Of a stretch of DNA of 64,000 bases, positions 37,811-46,640 are shown in pieces. Source of the stretch: Pseudophaeobacter profundi (GTDB lineage Bacteria; Pseudomonadota; Alphaproteobacteria; Rhodobacterales; Rhodobacteraceae); assembly GCF_029697505.1 (NCBI RefSeq), contig NZ_JARJEF010000007.1, forward strand, positions 168,020 to 232,019, read 5' to 3'. The position numbers were made by a program, and so were the translations under genes. Within the stretch, counting starts at the first letter, position 1. Every line of letters begins with the position of its first letter. The notes under the pieces were generated by a model. It was not told the origin of the DNA, searched no databases, and worked only from the letters and a program-made list of their open reading frames with translations.

Positions 37811-39445
37811 ATGGCAGTTTTTGAGCAGATCAGGTGTGCTCACCTGATTCGCGGACAGCGGGTACACGCCCGGTTTGTGCTGTGGATCGTGAGTGTTTTT
37901 CTCACATTTGGGGTGGTTCTGCTGCCCCCGACCCCGACACAGGCAGCACCCTACGCCGCCATGGTTGTGGATGCCCGGACCGGCGAGGTCTTGCATTCGC
38001 GCAACGCCGACACCCGCCTGCACCCCGCCTCCCTGACCAAGATGATGACGCTGTACATTGCCTTTGAAGCCGTGCGGAATGGTGAAATCTCTCTGGATCA
38101 AAAAGTCCTCATCAGCCGCAATGCCGCCGCTGAACCCCCCTCCAAGCTGGGGCTGAAATCCGGCCAGCGCATCGCCTTTCGGTATCTGATCCGTGCGGCT
38201 GCCGTGAAATCCGCCAATGACGCCGCCACCGCAATCGGCGAGGCAATTTCTGGCTCGGAGGCGGCGTTTGCCCGGCGCATGACCCGCACCGCCAAGGCGC
38301 TAGGCATGTCGCGCACCACCTTCAAAAACGCCCATGGGCTGACTGAATCTGGCCATATGTCCACCGCCCGCGACATGACCACCATGGGCCGCCACATTCT
38401 GTACGACTATCCCGAATATTATAACCTGTTCTCGCGCAAGACAGCGGATGCCGGGGTGCGGACCGTGCCCAATACCAACCGCCGCCTGCTCGCCTCTTAC
38501 CGGGGGGCGGATGGGATCAAGACCGGCTATACCCGCGCGGCCGGCTCCAACCTTGTGGCTTCGGCCAAACGGGGCAATGAACGCGTCATTGCGACCGTCT
38601 TTGGTGGCAAATCCTCTACCTCGCGCAATGCCAAGATCGCCGAACTGCTGGACCTGGGCTTTCGCCGTGCCCCATCGCGGGCCCGTGTACGCGCCCCTGC
38701 CCTGCCGGCCTATGTGGGCAATAGGGGCCTGGATGTCTCTACCCAGGTGGCCAGCAATGGCACGGCAGGCAAAACCGTGCGCGTCAATGGCCTGGTTTCC
38801 ACTAGCCTGCGTCCCCAGGGCCGCCCCGCAAGTGTCGTAGAAGACGAAGCACCAGTCTTGGTCGCCAGTGCGGAAACCGCAAACGAGGTGGAAACCGCAG
38901 CAGAGGACACAATCGCGCTGGACCCCGCAGTGCTGCAGGCCAGCATCTCGGCCGCGATGGCCGAAGCCGAGGTTCTGCCCGCCGCAACAGGATCGGCCCC
39001 CTCCGCCGATGGCGAAGCGACCACAACACTGGCCATCGCGCAGGTCGGGGAACAGGCTGAGACACCGGCTGCGGCACCCGCCGTGCAGGTGCGCCCCTAT
39101 ACCGGGTTGCGGCCAATGGCCCGCCCAACCCAGCTGGCCCGCGCAGAATCTGCCAGTGCGGCGGCGGCTGAACCCATCGTGATTACCCGCCTGTCCACCT
39201 CTGGCGGACGCTATTGGGGGATCAATGTCGGGCGCTACACCAGCCGCTATCAGGCGGAAAAAGTGCTGCTGCGCACCGCCCTGTCGGAAATGGAGACCCT
39301 CGATGGTACCCTGCGCAAGGTGGCCCAGTCGCGCCTTGGCTTTGACGCCAATTTCCTGGGGATGAGCAAAGAAGGCGCCGAACTGGCCTGCCGCCGCCTA
39401 CGCGCCCGCAACATCAGCTGCGACACCCTAGGCCCATCGTCCTAG
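37811..39445 (+). CDS. D-alanyl-D-alanine carboxypeptidase (S11) with C-terminal SPOR domain
   Basis: A 544-residue penicillin-binding protein of the DacA/DacC type that trims peptidoglycan pentapeptides. After a signal segment (about residues 18-45, ending TQAAP) it has S-x-x-K in PASLTKMMTLY near residue 75, SAN in VKSANDAATAIG near 133 and KTG in GIKTGYTRAAG near 235. An Ala/Glu-rich linker of about 150 residues leads to a SPOR domain (YWGINVGRYTSRYQAEKVLL) that binds denuded glycan at the septum. The SPOR fusion is typical of alphaproteobacteria. GAGG precedes the ATG at 37811. Confidence 0.9.
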   Translation: MAVFEQIRCAHLIRGQRVHARFVLWIVSVFLTFGVVLLPPTPTQAAPYAAMVVDARTGEVLHSRNADTRLHPASLTKMMTLYIAFEAVRNGEISLDQKVLISRNAAAEPPSKLGLKSGQRIAFRYLIRAAAVKSANDAATAIGEAISGSEAAFARRMTRTAKALGMSRTTFKNAHGLTESGHMSTARDMTTMGRHILYDYPEYYNLFSRKTADAGVRTVPNTNRRLLASYRGADGIKTGYTRAAGSNLVASAKRGNERVIATVFGGKSSTSRNAKIAELLDLGFRRAPSRARVRAPALPAYVGNRGLDVSTQVASNGTAGKTVRVNGLVSTSLRPQGRPASVVEDEAPVLVASAETANEVETAAEDTIALDPAVLQASISAAMAEAEVLPAATGSAPSADGEATTTLAIAQVGEQAETPAAAPAVQVRPYTGLRPMARPTQLARAESASAAAAEPIVITRLSTSGGRYWGINVGRYTSRYQAEKVLLRTALSEMETLDGTLRKVAQSRLGFDANFLGMSKEGAELACRRLRARNISCDTLGPSS

Positions 39446-39503
39446 CCGCCCGGCGCATGGAAATACCACCGCCGCCGGGGCTTTGCCCGTGACGCACAAG
39501 AAC

Positions 39504-39536
39504 AAAGGCTCCTTTTCAACAAAGGAGCCTTTTGTG
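39504..39536 (+). terminator. strong rho-independent terminator
   Basis: AAAGGCTCCTTT pairs perfectly with AAAGGAGCCTTT (12 bp, loop TCAAC) followed by TGTGTTT, about 60 bases after the carboxypeptidase stop. The stem is A/T-flanked on both sides, so it can also end ccoS transcription from the other strand. Confidence 0.85.
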
Positions 39537-39575
39537 TTTCCTGGCCCAGGCCAGTTCCATTCCGGTTGGTCGTCA

Positions 39576-39734
39576 TCAGGGCTTGGGGTGATCATCCCAT
39601 TCTTCACTTAGGATGCGGCGTGAATCGCCTTCCGGATCATCATACTGATTGGATCGCACCGTATAGATAAAGGCCACCAAAGCGCCGCCACCCAGCAGCA
39701 GGGATATGGGGATAAGATAGGCAAGAACGCTCAT
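39576..39734 (-). CDS. ccoS: cbb3-type cytochrome oxidase assembly protein CcoS
   Basis: A 52-residue protein read on the minus strand: MSVLAYLIPISLLLGGGALV, then a cytosolic tail with NQYDDPEGDSRRIL, the CcoS hallmark. CcoS is a small membrane protein needed for cofactor insertion into the cbb3 oxidase. It lies 31 bases after ccoI, giving the standard ccoGHIS order. AGGA precedes the ATG. Confidence 0.9.
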   Translation of the reverse strand: MSVLAYLIPISLLLGGGALVAFIYTVRSNQYDDPEGDSRRILSEEWDDHPKP

Positions 39735-39765
39735 GGTCTGGTCCTGTCGGTCAGGCCCTGCCGCC

Positions 39766-41946
39766 CTATTTCAGGCGCAGGGCATTCAAGGATACGGTAA
39801 TGGAAGAGGTAGACATCGCCAGCGCCGCGATCAAGGGCGTTGCAAAACCGGCGATGGCAAGCGGCACCGCCACCACGTTGTAAAGGGTTGCAATGCGAAA
39901 GTTTTCGCGGATGCGTCTTGTTGCCTTACGGGCCAGAACGCAGGCCTCGGCAATGGGTTCAAGATCTTGCCCCAGCAACACGATATCCGATGCCACCCGC
40001 GCCGCATCCAGCGCAGAGGCCGGCGAGATCGACACATGTGCCGCCGTCAGCGCCGCCGTGTCATTCAGCCCATCCCCTACCATCAAAACCCGATGCCCTT
40101 GATCAGACAGCGCCTGGATTCGCGTTGCCTTATCCTTGGGCAGAGCCTCTCCCTGCCAGGTCTTGATCCCAAGACGGGTGGCCAGATCCGCCACTGCGGC
40201 GTTGGTATCGCCAGACATCAGCAGCACCTCTTTGCCTGCCGCCTGCAACTGTGCCACCGCCTGCGCAGCGCCGGGGCGCAGCGCATCGTGAAACAGAAAA
40301 GCACGCGGAGCCGTGCCATCCCCCCTGTCCAGCCAAGCCGCCGTCTGCCCGCCCTGCTCTGCTCCGAGCCAGCCGGCACGGCCAAGGCGTACCTGGCGCC
40401 CCTGAAACAGGCCTTCGGTACCATAGCCGGGATGCTCTTGCAGGGCACTGATCGCGGCCGGATCGACGCCGACTGCCTGTGCCGCCCCGGTAAGGGCCTG
40501 CGACAGGGGATGGGCCGACCCCTGCGCCAGGGCCAGCGCCAAGGCCAGATCGGCATGCGAAAAATCATCCAGGTTTTCCAACTGCGGTGTGCCTGCTGTC
40601 AGGGTGCCCGTCTTGTCAAAAACAACGGTATCGACCTCGGCCAGCCGTTCCAGCGCGGTGGAATCCTTGATCAACATGCCGCGTTTGAACAGCCGTCCCG
40701 AGGCAGCCGTGGTCACCGCCGGCACCGCCAGCCCCAGCGCACAGGGACAGGTGATAATCAAGACGGCGGCGGCAATATTCAGCGCCATGCGCAGATCGAA
40801 TGTGTACAGATACCAACCTACAAAGGCCAAGGCTGACAGAATATGCACCCCCGGCGCATAAAGTTTTGCCGCCCGATCCGCCAAGGATGTATAGCGCGAG
40901 CGCCCAGATTCAGCGATGGCGACAAGATCCGCCATCCGGTGCAGCGAGGTGTCCTCGCCCACCGCTTCGGCCCGAACCACCAGCGGCCCGGTCAGATTTA
41001 CCTCACCGGCAGAAACCTGCGCCCCCGGTTCAACAAAGACCGGCAGCGTCTCGCCCGTCAGCAAAGAGCGGTCCAGCTCGGACTGGCCCTCGGTGATGCA
41101 GCCATCCACCGGCATCCGCCCACCAGGGCGCACCAGAATCAGATCATTCAGGGCCAGATCCGCCACTGGCACTTCGACCGGCACACCATCCTGCATACGC
41201 AGGGCGCGCGGCACCTCTAACGCCGCCAGTTCCTCTGCTGCGGATCGCGCCACCGCGCGGGTGCGATAGTCGAGATAGCGCCCCGCCAGCAAAAAGAAGG
41301 TTAGCGTCAGAGCCGCATCAAAATAGGCATGCTCGCCCGACAGGCTGGTCTCCCACAGCGAGGTGATCAGCGCCAGCGCCAGCGCCAGAACAATCGGCAC
41401 ATCCATATTGAGCCGCCCCACCCGCAGGGCGCTCCAGGCATTGGTAAAGAAGGGTTTGCCAGCAAATATCACCGCCGGAAAGGCAATCGCCGCCGAGATC
41501 CAGTGGAACATATCGCGGGTTGCATCCGATGCCCCGGACCAGACCGAGATCGACAGGAGCATCACATTCATCGAGGCAAAGCCGGCAACCGCCAGCCGCA
41601 TCAAGAGATCCCGCCCGGCCCGGTCGCTTTGGGTGGCGGCAAGGCTGGCCAGATCCAGCTCATGCGCTTCAAATCCCAGGCCTTCCAGCACCGGGATCAG
41701 ATCGGCAGCGCGCAGATCTGGATCTGCCTCGATCAGGGCACGCTTTAGCGTCAGGTTGACCCGCGCGGAATGAATGCCCGGATGGGCATTCAGCCCCCGT
41801 TCCACCGTCGAGATACAGGCCTGACAATGGATTGTCGGCAGCGATAGCGCCAGGCGCGCCTCGCTTGGGGCCTGTTCCGGCACCTCTGACGGGGCTGCGA
41901 CGCAGCCGGGGCATACGGCCATCGCGGGGCGCATCTGAGCTGTCAT
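39766..41946 (-). CDS. ccoI: copper-translocating P-type ATPase for cbb3 oxidase assembly
   Basis: CcoI is a P1B-type ATPase supplying copper to the cbb3 oxidase. The 726-residue protein has an N-terminal Cys motif CPGC, an HMA domain with HCQAC near residue 40, the translocation motif CPCALGLAVP, phosphorylation site DKTGTLT, HP in SAHPLSQAL and the hinge MVGDGLNDTAAL. It lies between ccoH and ccoS. The start at 41946 lies 7 bases after ccoH. Confidence 0.94.
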   Translation of the reverse strand: MTAQMRPAMAVCPGCVAAPSEVPEQAPSEARLALSLPTIHCQACISTVERGLNAHPGIHSARVNLTLKRALIEADPDLRAADLIPVLEGLGFEAHELDLASLAATQSDRAGRDLLMRLAVAGFASMNVMLLSISVWSGASDATRDMFHWISAAIAFPAVIFAGKPFFTNAWSALRVGRLNMDVPIVLALALALITSLWETSLSGEHAYFDAALTLTFFLLAGRYLDYRTRAVARSAAEELAALEVPRALRMQDGVPVEVPVADLALNDLILVRPGGRMPVDGCITEGQSELDRSLLTGETLPVFVEPGAQVSAGEVNLTGPLVVRAEAVGEDTSLHRMADLVAIAESGRSRYTSLADRAAKLYAPGVHILSALAFVGWYLYTFDLRMALNIAAAVLIITCPCALGLAVPAVTTAASGRLFKRGMLIKDSTALERLAEVDTVVFDKTGTLTAGTPQLENLDDFSHADLALALALAQGSAHPLSQALTGAAQAVGVDPAAISALQEHPGYGTEGLFQGRQVRLGRAGWLGAEQGGQTAAWLDRGDGTAPRAFLFHDALRPGAAQAVAQLQAAGKEVLLMSGDTNAAVADLATRLGIKTWQGEALPKDKATRIQALSDQGHRVLMVGDGLNDTAALTAAHVSISPASALDAARVASDIVLLGQDLEPIAEACVLARKATRRIRENFRIATLYNVVAVPLAIAGFATPLIAALAMSTSSITVSLNALRLK

Positions 41947-41953
41947 ATCAAGC

Positions 41954-42418
41954 CTATCCCTTTACATGCAGGATCACCCGCTGGGTGAATTCGACACCAT
42001 TCTTGGCCCGTGCCACCATGCGAATGTTCCAGTTGCCCGGCCCCAGATCCGCCGGGGCGACATAGGCGGTGCCGTTGAACTGAAAATCGGGTTTCTGGTC
42101 GTCCTTGACATGGGTGGCCCGCCCCAGCGTCGCGCTAAGCTTTGCCACCTCAACCGGCTGCCCTTCGGCATCGGTGATTTCCAGCATGACCTGATCCTCT
42201 TGTGCCGAGGCATAGACCGACCAGCCCAGGGATTGCTGCGCCGAGCGCCGCACGTCAAATTCCTGACTGGCGACATAGGAGTTTTTCACCTCCAGCCCCG
42301 GAAAGGTATTGATCGCATTATAGGCCAGCGCCAGATTGACACCAATGATGACCGTAAAGGCACCGCAAAAGACCATCAACGCATGTCGACCAGTAAATTC
42401 TCGTGTCGTTTTTGCCAT
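41954..42418 (-). CDS. ccoH: FixH family cbb3 oxidase assembly protein
   Basis: CcoH is a single-helix membrane protein that supports assembly of the cbb3 oxidase. It has about 154 residues with an N-terminal helix (MVFCGAFTVIIGVNLALAYN) and a periplasmic Ig-like domain. The ATG at 42418 is preferred over 42439 because AAGGAA lies 9 bases upstream and it sits just behind the ccoG stop (42423-42425). Confidence 0.92.
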   Translation of the reverse strand: MAKTTREFTGRHALMVFCGAFTVIIGVNLALAYNAINTFPGLEVKNSYVASQEFDVRRSAQQSLGWSVYASAQEDQVMLEITDAEGQPVEVAKLSATLGRATHVKDDQKPDFQFNGTAYVAPADLGPGNWNIRMVARAKNGVEFTQRVILHVKG

Positions 42419-42422
42419 CTGG

Positions 42423-43868
42423 TCAGTTTCCTTTGCCATTGAAGGTGGTGTCCTTATAGGCCCGATCCCCGGTGATCAGATCTTCGACCCAGATCCGCAC
42501 CGGCGTCGCCTGCGCGCTGGTGGGCGCTGCGCCTTTGGGCGTCACGATATAGACCCGTTGAAGGTAGGCGGTATCCGCCGGAACCTCAACCGAAGCATAG
42601 GGCGTGCCTTCCAGCTGGATCCGCATGCTTGGATCCCCTTTCAGCGACAATTCAAAGGGCCGTGGTTCGCCATGTTTGTTGCGCAGGCGCACATCGTAGG
42701 TATTGCGCACCGAGCCATCCGAGAGGGTGACAAAGGTGGGGTTACGCACCGGCGCCACGGTCAGGTCGATATCGGAGCGGATGAACAGGGCAAAAACCAG
42801 CGCCAGCCCCACAAAACCCCACATAGCGGTATACATGATGGTACGCGGGCGCAGGATATGTTTCCAGATGTTCTTGGGTGGCTGGCCTGCGCGTTCATGC
42901 GCCTCATCCGAGAGCGCCATATAGTCGATCAACCCGCGTGGCTTGCCAATCTTTTCCATCACATCATCGCAGGCATCAATACAGAGCGCACAGGTGATAC
43001 ATTCCAGCTGCTGGCCATCGCGGATATCAATCCCCACCGGGCAGACGTTGACGCAGGCCATGCAGTCGATGCAATCGCCCTGGGGCGGCTCTGCGATTTC
43101 GGCCTTGCCCTTGTTCTTGTTCAGCTTGCCACGTGGTTCGCCACGCCAGTCACGGTAGCCTACAACCAGGGTGTCTTCGTCCATCATCGCGGCCTGAATA
43201 CGCGGCCAGGGGCAGGCATAGATGCAGATCTGTTCGCGAGCGATGCCCCCGAAGAAGAAGGTCGTCGCGGTCAGAACCAGCATGGTGGTATAGGCAATGG
43301 GATGCGCCTGACCGGTCACCAGATCAACAAACAGCGTGGGCGCATCGGCAAAATAGAACACCCAGGCACCGCCCGTTGCCAGACCAATCAGCAGCCAGGA
43401 CAGCCATTTGGTCAACCGCAGACGCGCCTTGCGCAGATCCATCTTTTTCTGCCGGTGCAGCCGCAGGCGGGCGTTGCGATCGCCTTCGATCCAACGTTCA
43501 ACCAGAATAAAAAGGTCGGTCCAGACGGTCTGCGGGCAGGCATAGCCGCACCAGACCCGCCCCAGCGCCGAGGTGAACAGGAACAGCCCCAGCCCCGCCA
43601 TGATCAGCAGCCCGGCGACAAAGTAGAATTCATGCGGCCAGATTTCGATCCAGAAGAAGTAAAAGCGGCGGTTGGCCAGATCCAGCAGCACCGCCTGATC
43701 CGGCAAAGACGTGCCTCGATCCCAGCGTATCCAAGGAGTTATGTAATAAATCCCCAGGGTAATCACCAAGATATACCACTTCAGATTGCGAAAAGCCCCA
43801 GAGACGCGCCGTGGAAAAATAGGTTCTCTGGCGGCATAGAGGCTGGGGGCGGGATCGGAATCACTCAC
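42423..43868 (-). CDS. ccoG: cytochrome c oxidase accessory protein CcoG (RdxA/FixG)
   Basis: CcoG is a membrane iron-sulfur protein that reduces copper for cbb3 oxidase assembly. The 481-residue protein has several membrane helices, a YACPQTVW Cys site, CIYACPWPR, and two ferredoxin clusters CIDCMACVNVCP and CITCALCIDAC. I place the start at the GTG at 43868 with GGAG 7 bases upstream; the frame opens further to 43955 but that region contains the FNR-controlled promoter. It is the first gene of ccoGHIS. Confidence 0.92.
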   Translation of the reverse strand: MSDSDPAPSLYAAREPIFPRRVSGAFRNLKWYILVITLGIYYITPWIRWDRGTSLPDQAVLLDLANRRFYFFWIEIWPHEFYFVAGLLIMAGLGLFLFTSALGRVWCGYACPQTVWTDLFILVERWIEGDRNARLRLHRQKKMDLRKARLRLTKWLSWLLIGLATGGAWVFYFADAPTLFVDLVTGQAHPIAYTTMLVLTATTFFFGGIAREQICIYACPWPRIQAAMMDEDTLVVGYRDWRGEPRGKLNKNKGKAEIAEPPQGDCIDCMACVNVCPVGIDIRDGQQLECITCALCIDACDDVMEKIGKPRGLIDYMALSDEAHERAGQPPKNIWKHILRPRTIMYTAMWGFVGLALVFALFIRSDIDLTVAPVRNPTFVTLSDGSVRNTYDVRLRNKHGEPRPFELSLKGDPSMRIQLEGTPYASVEVPADTAYLQRVYIVTPKGAAPTSAQATPVRIWVEDLITGDRAYKDTTFNGKGN

Positions 43869-43931
43869 GGACTCACTCCACTGAATTTGTGTCTTGTGTT
43901 GCGGTTCTTTCAAATCTTGCGAGGCTGCTCT

Positions 43932-43945
43932 TTGACGTGGATCAA
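43932..43945 (-). promoter_or_regulatory. FNR box of ccoGHIS
   Basis: TTGAC-GTGG-ATCAA (minus strand TTGAT-CCAC-GTCAA) is a near-perfect FNR/FnrL site centred 70 bases upstream of the chosen ccoG start. At the class II distance the -10 would lie near 43904-43909, where only a weak AAGAAC is seen. Confidence 0.8.
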
Positions 43946-43990
43946 AAAAGCACATCAGACAGGCATCTTTATAGCCAGCCCGTGTTTGCC

Positions 43991-44875
43991 CTAGGTGATT
44001 GTGCCTGAATTTTTATGCCGCCGCAGCCAGGAAATGAACAGGCGCAGCTGGCGCCGCTGCACCCCGGGGCGGGTTACTATATGGTAGCCCCGATCCTGAT
44101 GTTCAGTGAACAATTCCACCAGCCGCCCCGCCTGCAAATCCTCTGCGACAAAGGCTTTTACCCCCACCGCGACGCCCTGGCCGTCGCGAACGGCCTGCAT
44201 CAACAGATTGCCCGGCAATTTGATGCTGGCCCCCCGAACCGCCTTTGCCACCCCGCGCGAACGCAGCCAGAGATCCGACTCGGTGGTGCCCAGTTCTTCC
44301 AGCCAGGGATAATCAAGCAGATCCTCGGGGCAGTGCACCTGCCGCCCCTGCAACAGGCTGGGATTGGCCACCACCACCATGGGCGTCGGCAGCAGCGGTT
44401 CACATTCCAGGCCTGGCCAGTGGCCAGCGCCATAGCGCAGGGCAATATCAATGCCACCAGGCTGCAATTCGACCAGTTCACCACGCGGGTCGAGAACCAG
44501 GTCGATTTCGGGGTGTTTCAGGCGAAATTCGGCAAGGCGCGGCATCAGCCAATTGGCGGCAAACATCGGGGTGCAGCTGATATGCAAAGGGCGGGCGGCC
44601 CCCTGGGCGCTAATATCCTGCACCGCCGATTGAACCGCACCAAAACCCAGCAACAATGCCTGTGCCAGATGCGCGCCCTCTTGTGTCAGTTCCAGGCTGC
44701 GATGGCTGCGATCCAACAGCGGCGCGCCCAGGTGATCCTCCAGGCTGCGCAGCTGTTGGCTGATGGCAGCATGGCTGACATTCAGGGCCATGCCGGCCTT
44801 TGCGATATTTCCATGCTCTGCATAGGCGCAAAAGGCCCGAAGGGCCGCGAGTGGCGGTAGCGACAGCCAGTCCAT
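43991..44875 (-). CDS. LysR family regulator (GcvA-like)
   Basis: A 294-residue LysR protein with an N-terminal helix-turn-helix (LRAFCAYAEHGNIAKAGMAL, then SHAAISQQLRSLEDHLG) and an effector domain resembling the GcvA group (PRGELVELQPGGIDIALRYG). The ATG at 44875 has GAGG 7 bases upstream. It lies between the ccoGHIS and ccoNOQP units, where many relatives have no gene, and is divergent from a 66-residue ORF. Effector unknown. Confidence 0.88.
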   Translation of the reverse strand: MDWLSLPPLAALRAFCAYAEHGNIAKAGMALNVSHAAISQQLRSLEDHLGAPLLDRSHRSLELTQEGAHLAQALLLGFGAVQSAVQDISAQGAARPLHISCTPMFAANWLMPRLAEFRLKHPEIDLVLDPRGELVELQPGGIDIALRYGAGHWPGLECEPLLPTPMVVVANPSLLQGRQVHCPEDLLDYPWLEELGTTESDLWLRSRGVAKAVRGASIKLPGNLLMQAVRDGQGVAVGVKAFVAEDLQAGRLVELFTEHQDRGYHIVTRPGVQRRQLRLFISWLRRHKNSGTIT

Positions 44876-44895
44876 ATGTAACCTCAACTTACATA
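44875..44895. promoter_or_regulatory. candidate LysR operator
   Basis: TATGTAA-CCTCAAC-TTACATA is a perfect inverted repeat with 7-base arms that contains T-N11-A and overlaps the ribosome site and first base of the LysR gene. It is a good candidate for autorepression and for activation of the divergent small ORF. Confidence 0.55.
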
Positions 44896-44975
44896 ACTAC
44901 ATTCTTCCTGAGTCGCATGCCACGCGCCGTTTGACCAGAGTGAAGACACAGAACACCAGCATAGGAGGTTTCAAG

Positions 44976-45176
44976 ATGCTGACTGATATCTACGCCCGCT
45001 CCTTGTTGACTGCGACCCGGCACAGCCAGGTGCCCCTGAGGGATCTTCCCAAGGCCAGCCCGCCCCGGCGCAGAATCGTCCCACTGCTACGTGCCCTCAG
45101 GCTCTGGGGGACAGCCCGCATTCCGGCGCAACCGGTCTGCCAGCCTGCCTGCTGCGGTGAGGTCAAAAGCCTATGA
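44976..45176 (+). CDS. 66-residue ORF divergent from LysR, unknown function
   Basis: A strong AGGAGG ends 8-9 bases before the ATG at 44976. The product (MLTDIYARSLLTATRHSQVP at the start) is basic and proline-rich with a Cys-rich end (CQPACCGEVKSL). No signal peptide, helix pair or known family is seen. Its place across a LysR operator suggests it is the regulated target. Reality of the gene rests on the ribosome site and position only. Confidence 0.45.
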   Translation: MLTDIYARSLLTATRHSQVPLRDLPKASPPRRRIVPLLRALRLWGTARIPAQPVCQPACCGEVKSL

Positions 45177-45254
45177 CCCCTATGGCAAAAGCCTTGGCCA
45201 TTCGGTTAGCAGCCTCGGGCTAGGGGTCGGTGTTGGGTGGATCCGGTGAGAGCA

Positions 45255-45399
45255 GGAAAAGGCGTCGGCTTTTCAGGAAACGCGCGAACAGATCGAAAAG
45301 CCGACGCCGACGCCCAAGAATCCTACAGGGAATCCTTGGGATCTCCGGCTGATCAGCCCGCCATTCCCCCAGCGCGCTGTCTCAGCCTGCGTCCTCCTG
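45255..45399 (-). ncRNA. candidate FnrL-controlled structured small RNA
   Basis: A stretch without a protein gene, read on the minus strand from a predicted start near 45399 to about 45255. It contains a palindrome GGCTGATCAGCC (45347-45358), a stem of CCCAAG with CTTGGG extended by GGAT/ATCC-type pairs (45313-45340) and a terminal hairpin whose perfect 14-base arms GGCGTCGGCTTTTC and GAAAAGCCGACGCC (45261-45308) enclose 20 bases and are followed by TTTTCC on the minus strand. An FNR box at 45434-45447 is centred 41.5 bases before the predicted start, with TTTATT (4 of 6) at the -10 place. A peptide-coding reading was not found. All function is inference. Confidence 0.5.
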
Positions 45400-45433
45400 C
45401 CTTTCAATAAAGCCGGTTTTGGCGCCTGGCGAA

Positions 45434-45447
45434 TTGACCTCTGTCAA
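45434..45447 (-). promoter_or_regulatory. orphan FNR box in the ccoP-LysR gap
   Basis: TTGAC-CTCT-GTCAA is a fully palindromic FNR/FnrL-type site. No protein gene starts downstream of it in either direction within class II range; on the minus strand it precedes the candidate small RNA. On the plus strand the bases at the -10 place (TCCGCC) are unsuitable. Confidence 0.75.
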
Positions 45448-45488
45448 ATGGGGCCAGAAATATTACCGCTCCGCCGGATCATTCACAC

Positions 45489-45515
45489 AAAAAGGACCGC
45501 CCCAGGGGGCGGCCC
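45489..45515 (-). terminator. terminator of ccoNOQP
   Basis: On the minus strand GGGCCGCCCC pairs with GGGGCGGTCC (10 bp, one G-U) and is followed by TTTTT. It starts 35 bases after the ccoP stop and separates ccoP transcription from the orphan FNR box. Confidence 0.85.
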
Positions 45516-45549
45516 AAACTGTCATCAGCGTATCCCTGCCAGGCTGCGA

Positions 45550-46419
45550 TTATTCGCCACCACCCAGCTGGTGCACATAGGCCGAAACCGCGCGAATCTC
45601 TGCCTCGGTCAGGCGGGTGTTCCAAGGTGGCATCACCCCATAGCGGGAATTTGTCACCGTCTCGGTCAGGGTGGCGTAATCGCCGCCATAGAGCCAGATC
45701 GCATCCGCAAGATTAGGCGCGCCCTGGCTGCGATCACCGCTACCGTCTTCCATGTGGCAGGAAGAACAGTTGTCTTCAAAGACAACGGCCCCGGCGGCGA
45801 CCGCCGATGCGTCCTGTGGTTCACCCGAAAGCGACATGACAAAGTTCACCACCTGGTCGATTTCGTCTTTCTCCAGCAGTTCATCACGGCCAAAGGCGGG
45901 CATTTCGGAATAGCGCGCATCGTCGCTCTCCTCATTCCGGATCCCGTGTGAAACGGTTGTGTGGATCTCCTCAATAGAGCCCCCCCACAGCCAATCATCG
46001 TCCAACAGGTTGGGATAGCCCTTGGCACCAGCCGCACCAGATCCATGGCACTGGGCGCACCAGGTCTTGAACACTGCAGACCCCGCCGAGACCGCATAGG
46101 GCCCCATATCGGCATCCCCGGAAATGGCAGTCAGATCGGCCGCTTCCAGTTTGGCGTTCATCGGCGCGTTGGCCTCTTCGACCGCCGCGATTTCAGCGGC
46201 AACATCCGCGCGTGTCGACCAGCCCAACAACCCAGAGGTGGCCGAGTTCACCATTGGCCAGGCCGGGTACAGAATGGTGTAGCCAATCGCCCAGACAATG
46301 GTTGCATAGAGGGTCCAAAGCCACCAGCGCGGCATTGGATTGTCGAATTCTTCAATCCCGTCCCAGCTATGGCCAGTGGTGTTGGGATCGTCATCGTATT
46401 TCTTGACGGGTTTGCTCAT
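45550..46419 (-). CDS. ccoP: cbb3-type cytochrome c oxidase diheme subunit III
   Basis: CcoP passes electrons from cytochrome c to CcoO/CcoN. The 289-residue protein has one membrane helix (about residues 33-53) and two heme c sites, CAQCH at 121-125 and CSSCH at 218-222, with Met ligands in the following MPAFG and MPPWN segments. It overlaps ccoQ by four bases and ends before a strong terminator. Confidence 0.95.
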   Translation of the reverse strand: MSKPVKKYDDDPNTTGHSWDGIEEFDNPMPRWWLWTLYATIVWAIGYTILYPAWPMVNSATSGLLGWSTRADVAAEIAAVEEANAPMNAKLEAADLTAISGDADMGPYAVSAGSAVFKTWCAQCHGSGAAGAKGYPNLLDDDWLWGGSIEEIHTTVSHGIRNEESDDARYSEMPAFGRDELLEKDEIDQVVNFVMSLSGEPQDASAVAAGAVVFEDNCSSCHMEDGSGDRSQGAPNLADAIWLYGGDYATLTETVTNSRYGVMPPWNTRLTEAEIRAVSAYVHQLGGGE

Positions 46420-46628
46420 GTCCGCGCCTCCTTATGTGCGGCGGGTGTCGCCTCGGCCTCGTCGGGGGCCGGAGCGTCTACGTGGCGAAAGGGAATGCTG
46501 GCTGTGTCCTCATAAACCGCTGTGCTGCCTGGGCGGAACGCCCAGATCACAACCAAGGTGAAAAACGAGAACAGAAACAAGAGCATCCAGCTATCTGCGA
46601 ATTCCCGCAGGAGGGTGTAGATTTCCAT
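46416..46628 (-). CDS. ccoQ: cbb3-type oxidase small subunit CcoQ
   Basis: A 70-residue single-helix protein ([20 protein letters not shown]) with the typical CcoQ start METLxxF-like [14 protein letters not shown]. CcoQ stabilises the cbb3 complex. It sits between ccoO and ccoP, coupled to ccoP by an ATGA overlap. Confidence 0.93.
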   Translation of the reverse strand: MEIYTLLREFADSWMLLFLFSFFTLVVIWAFRPGSTAVYEDTASIPFRHVDAPAPDEAEATPAAHKEART

Positions 46629-46640
46629 CTGTATGTCTCC

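Noticed and set aside
42336-43994. 552-codon plus-strand open frame
   Set aside because: Antisense to ccoG and its promoter; composition is His/Gln/Arg-rich as typical for antisense reading.
45261-45308. The 14-bp stem as a second terminator of ccoNOQP
   Set aside because: A strong terminator already lies at 45489-45515 and an FNR box with a spaced -10 lies between, so a separate transcript is the better reading, though read-through termination is not excluded.
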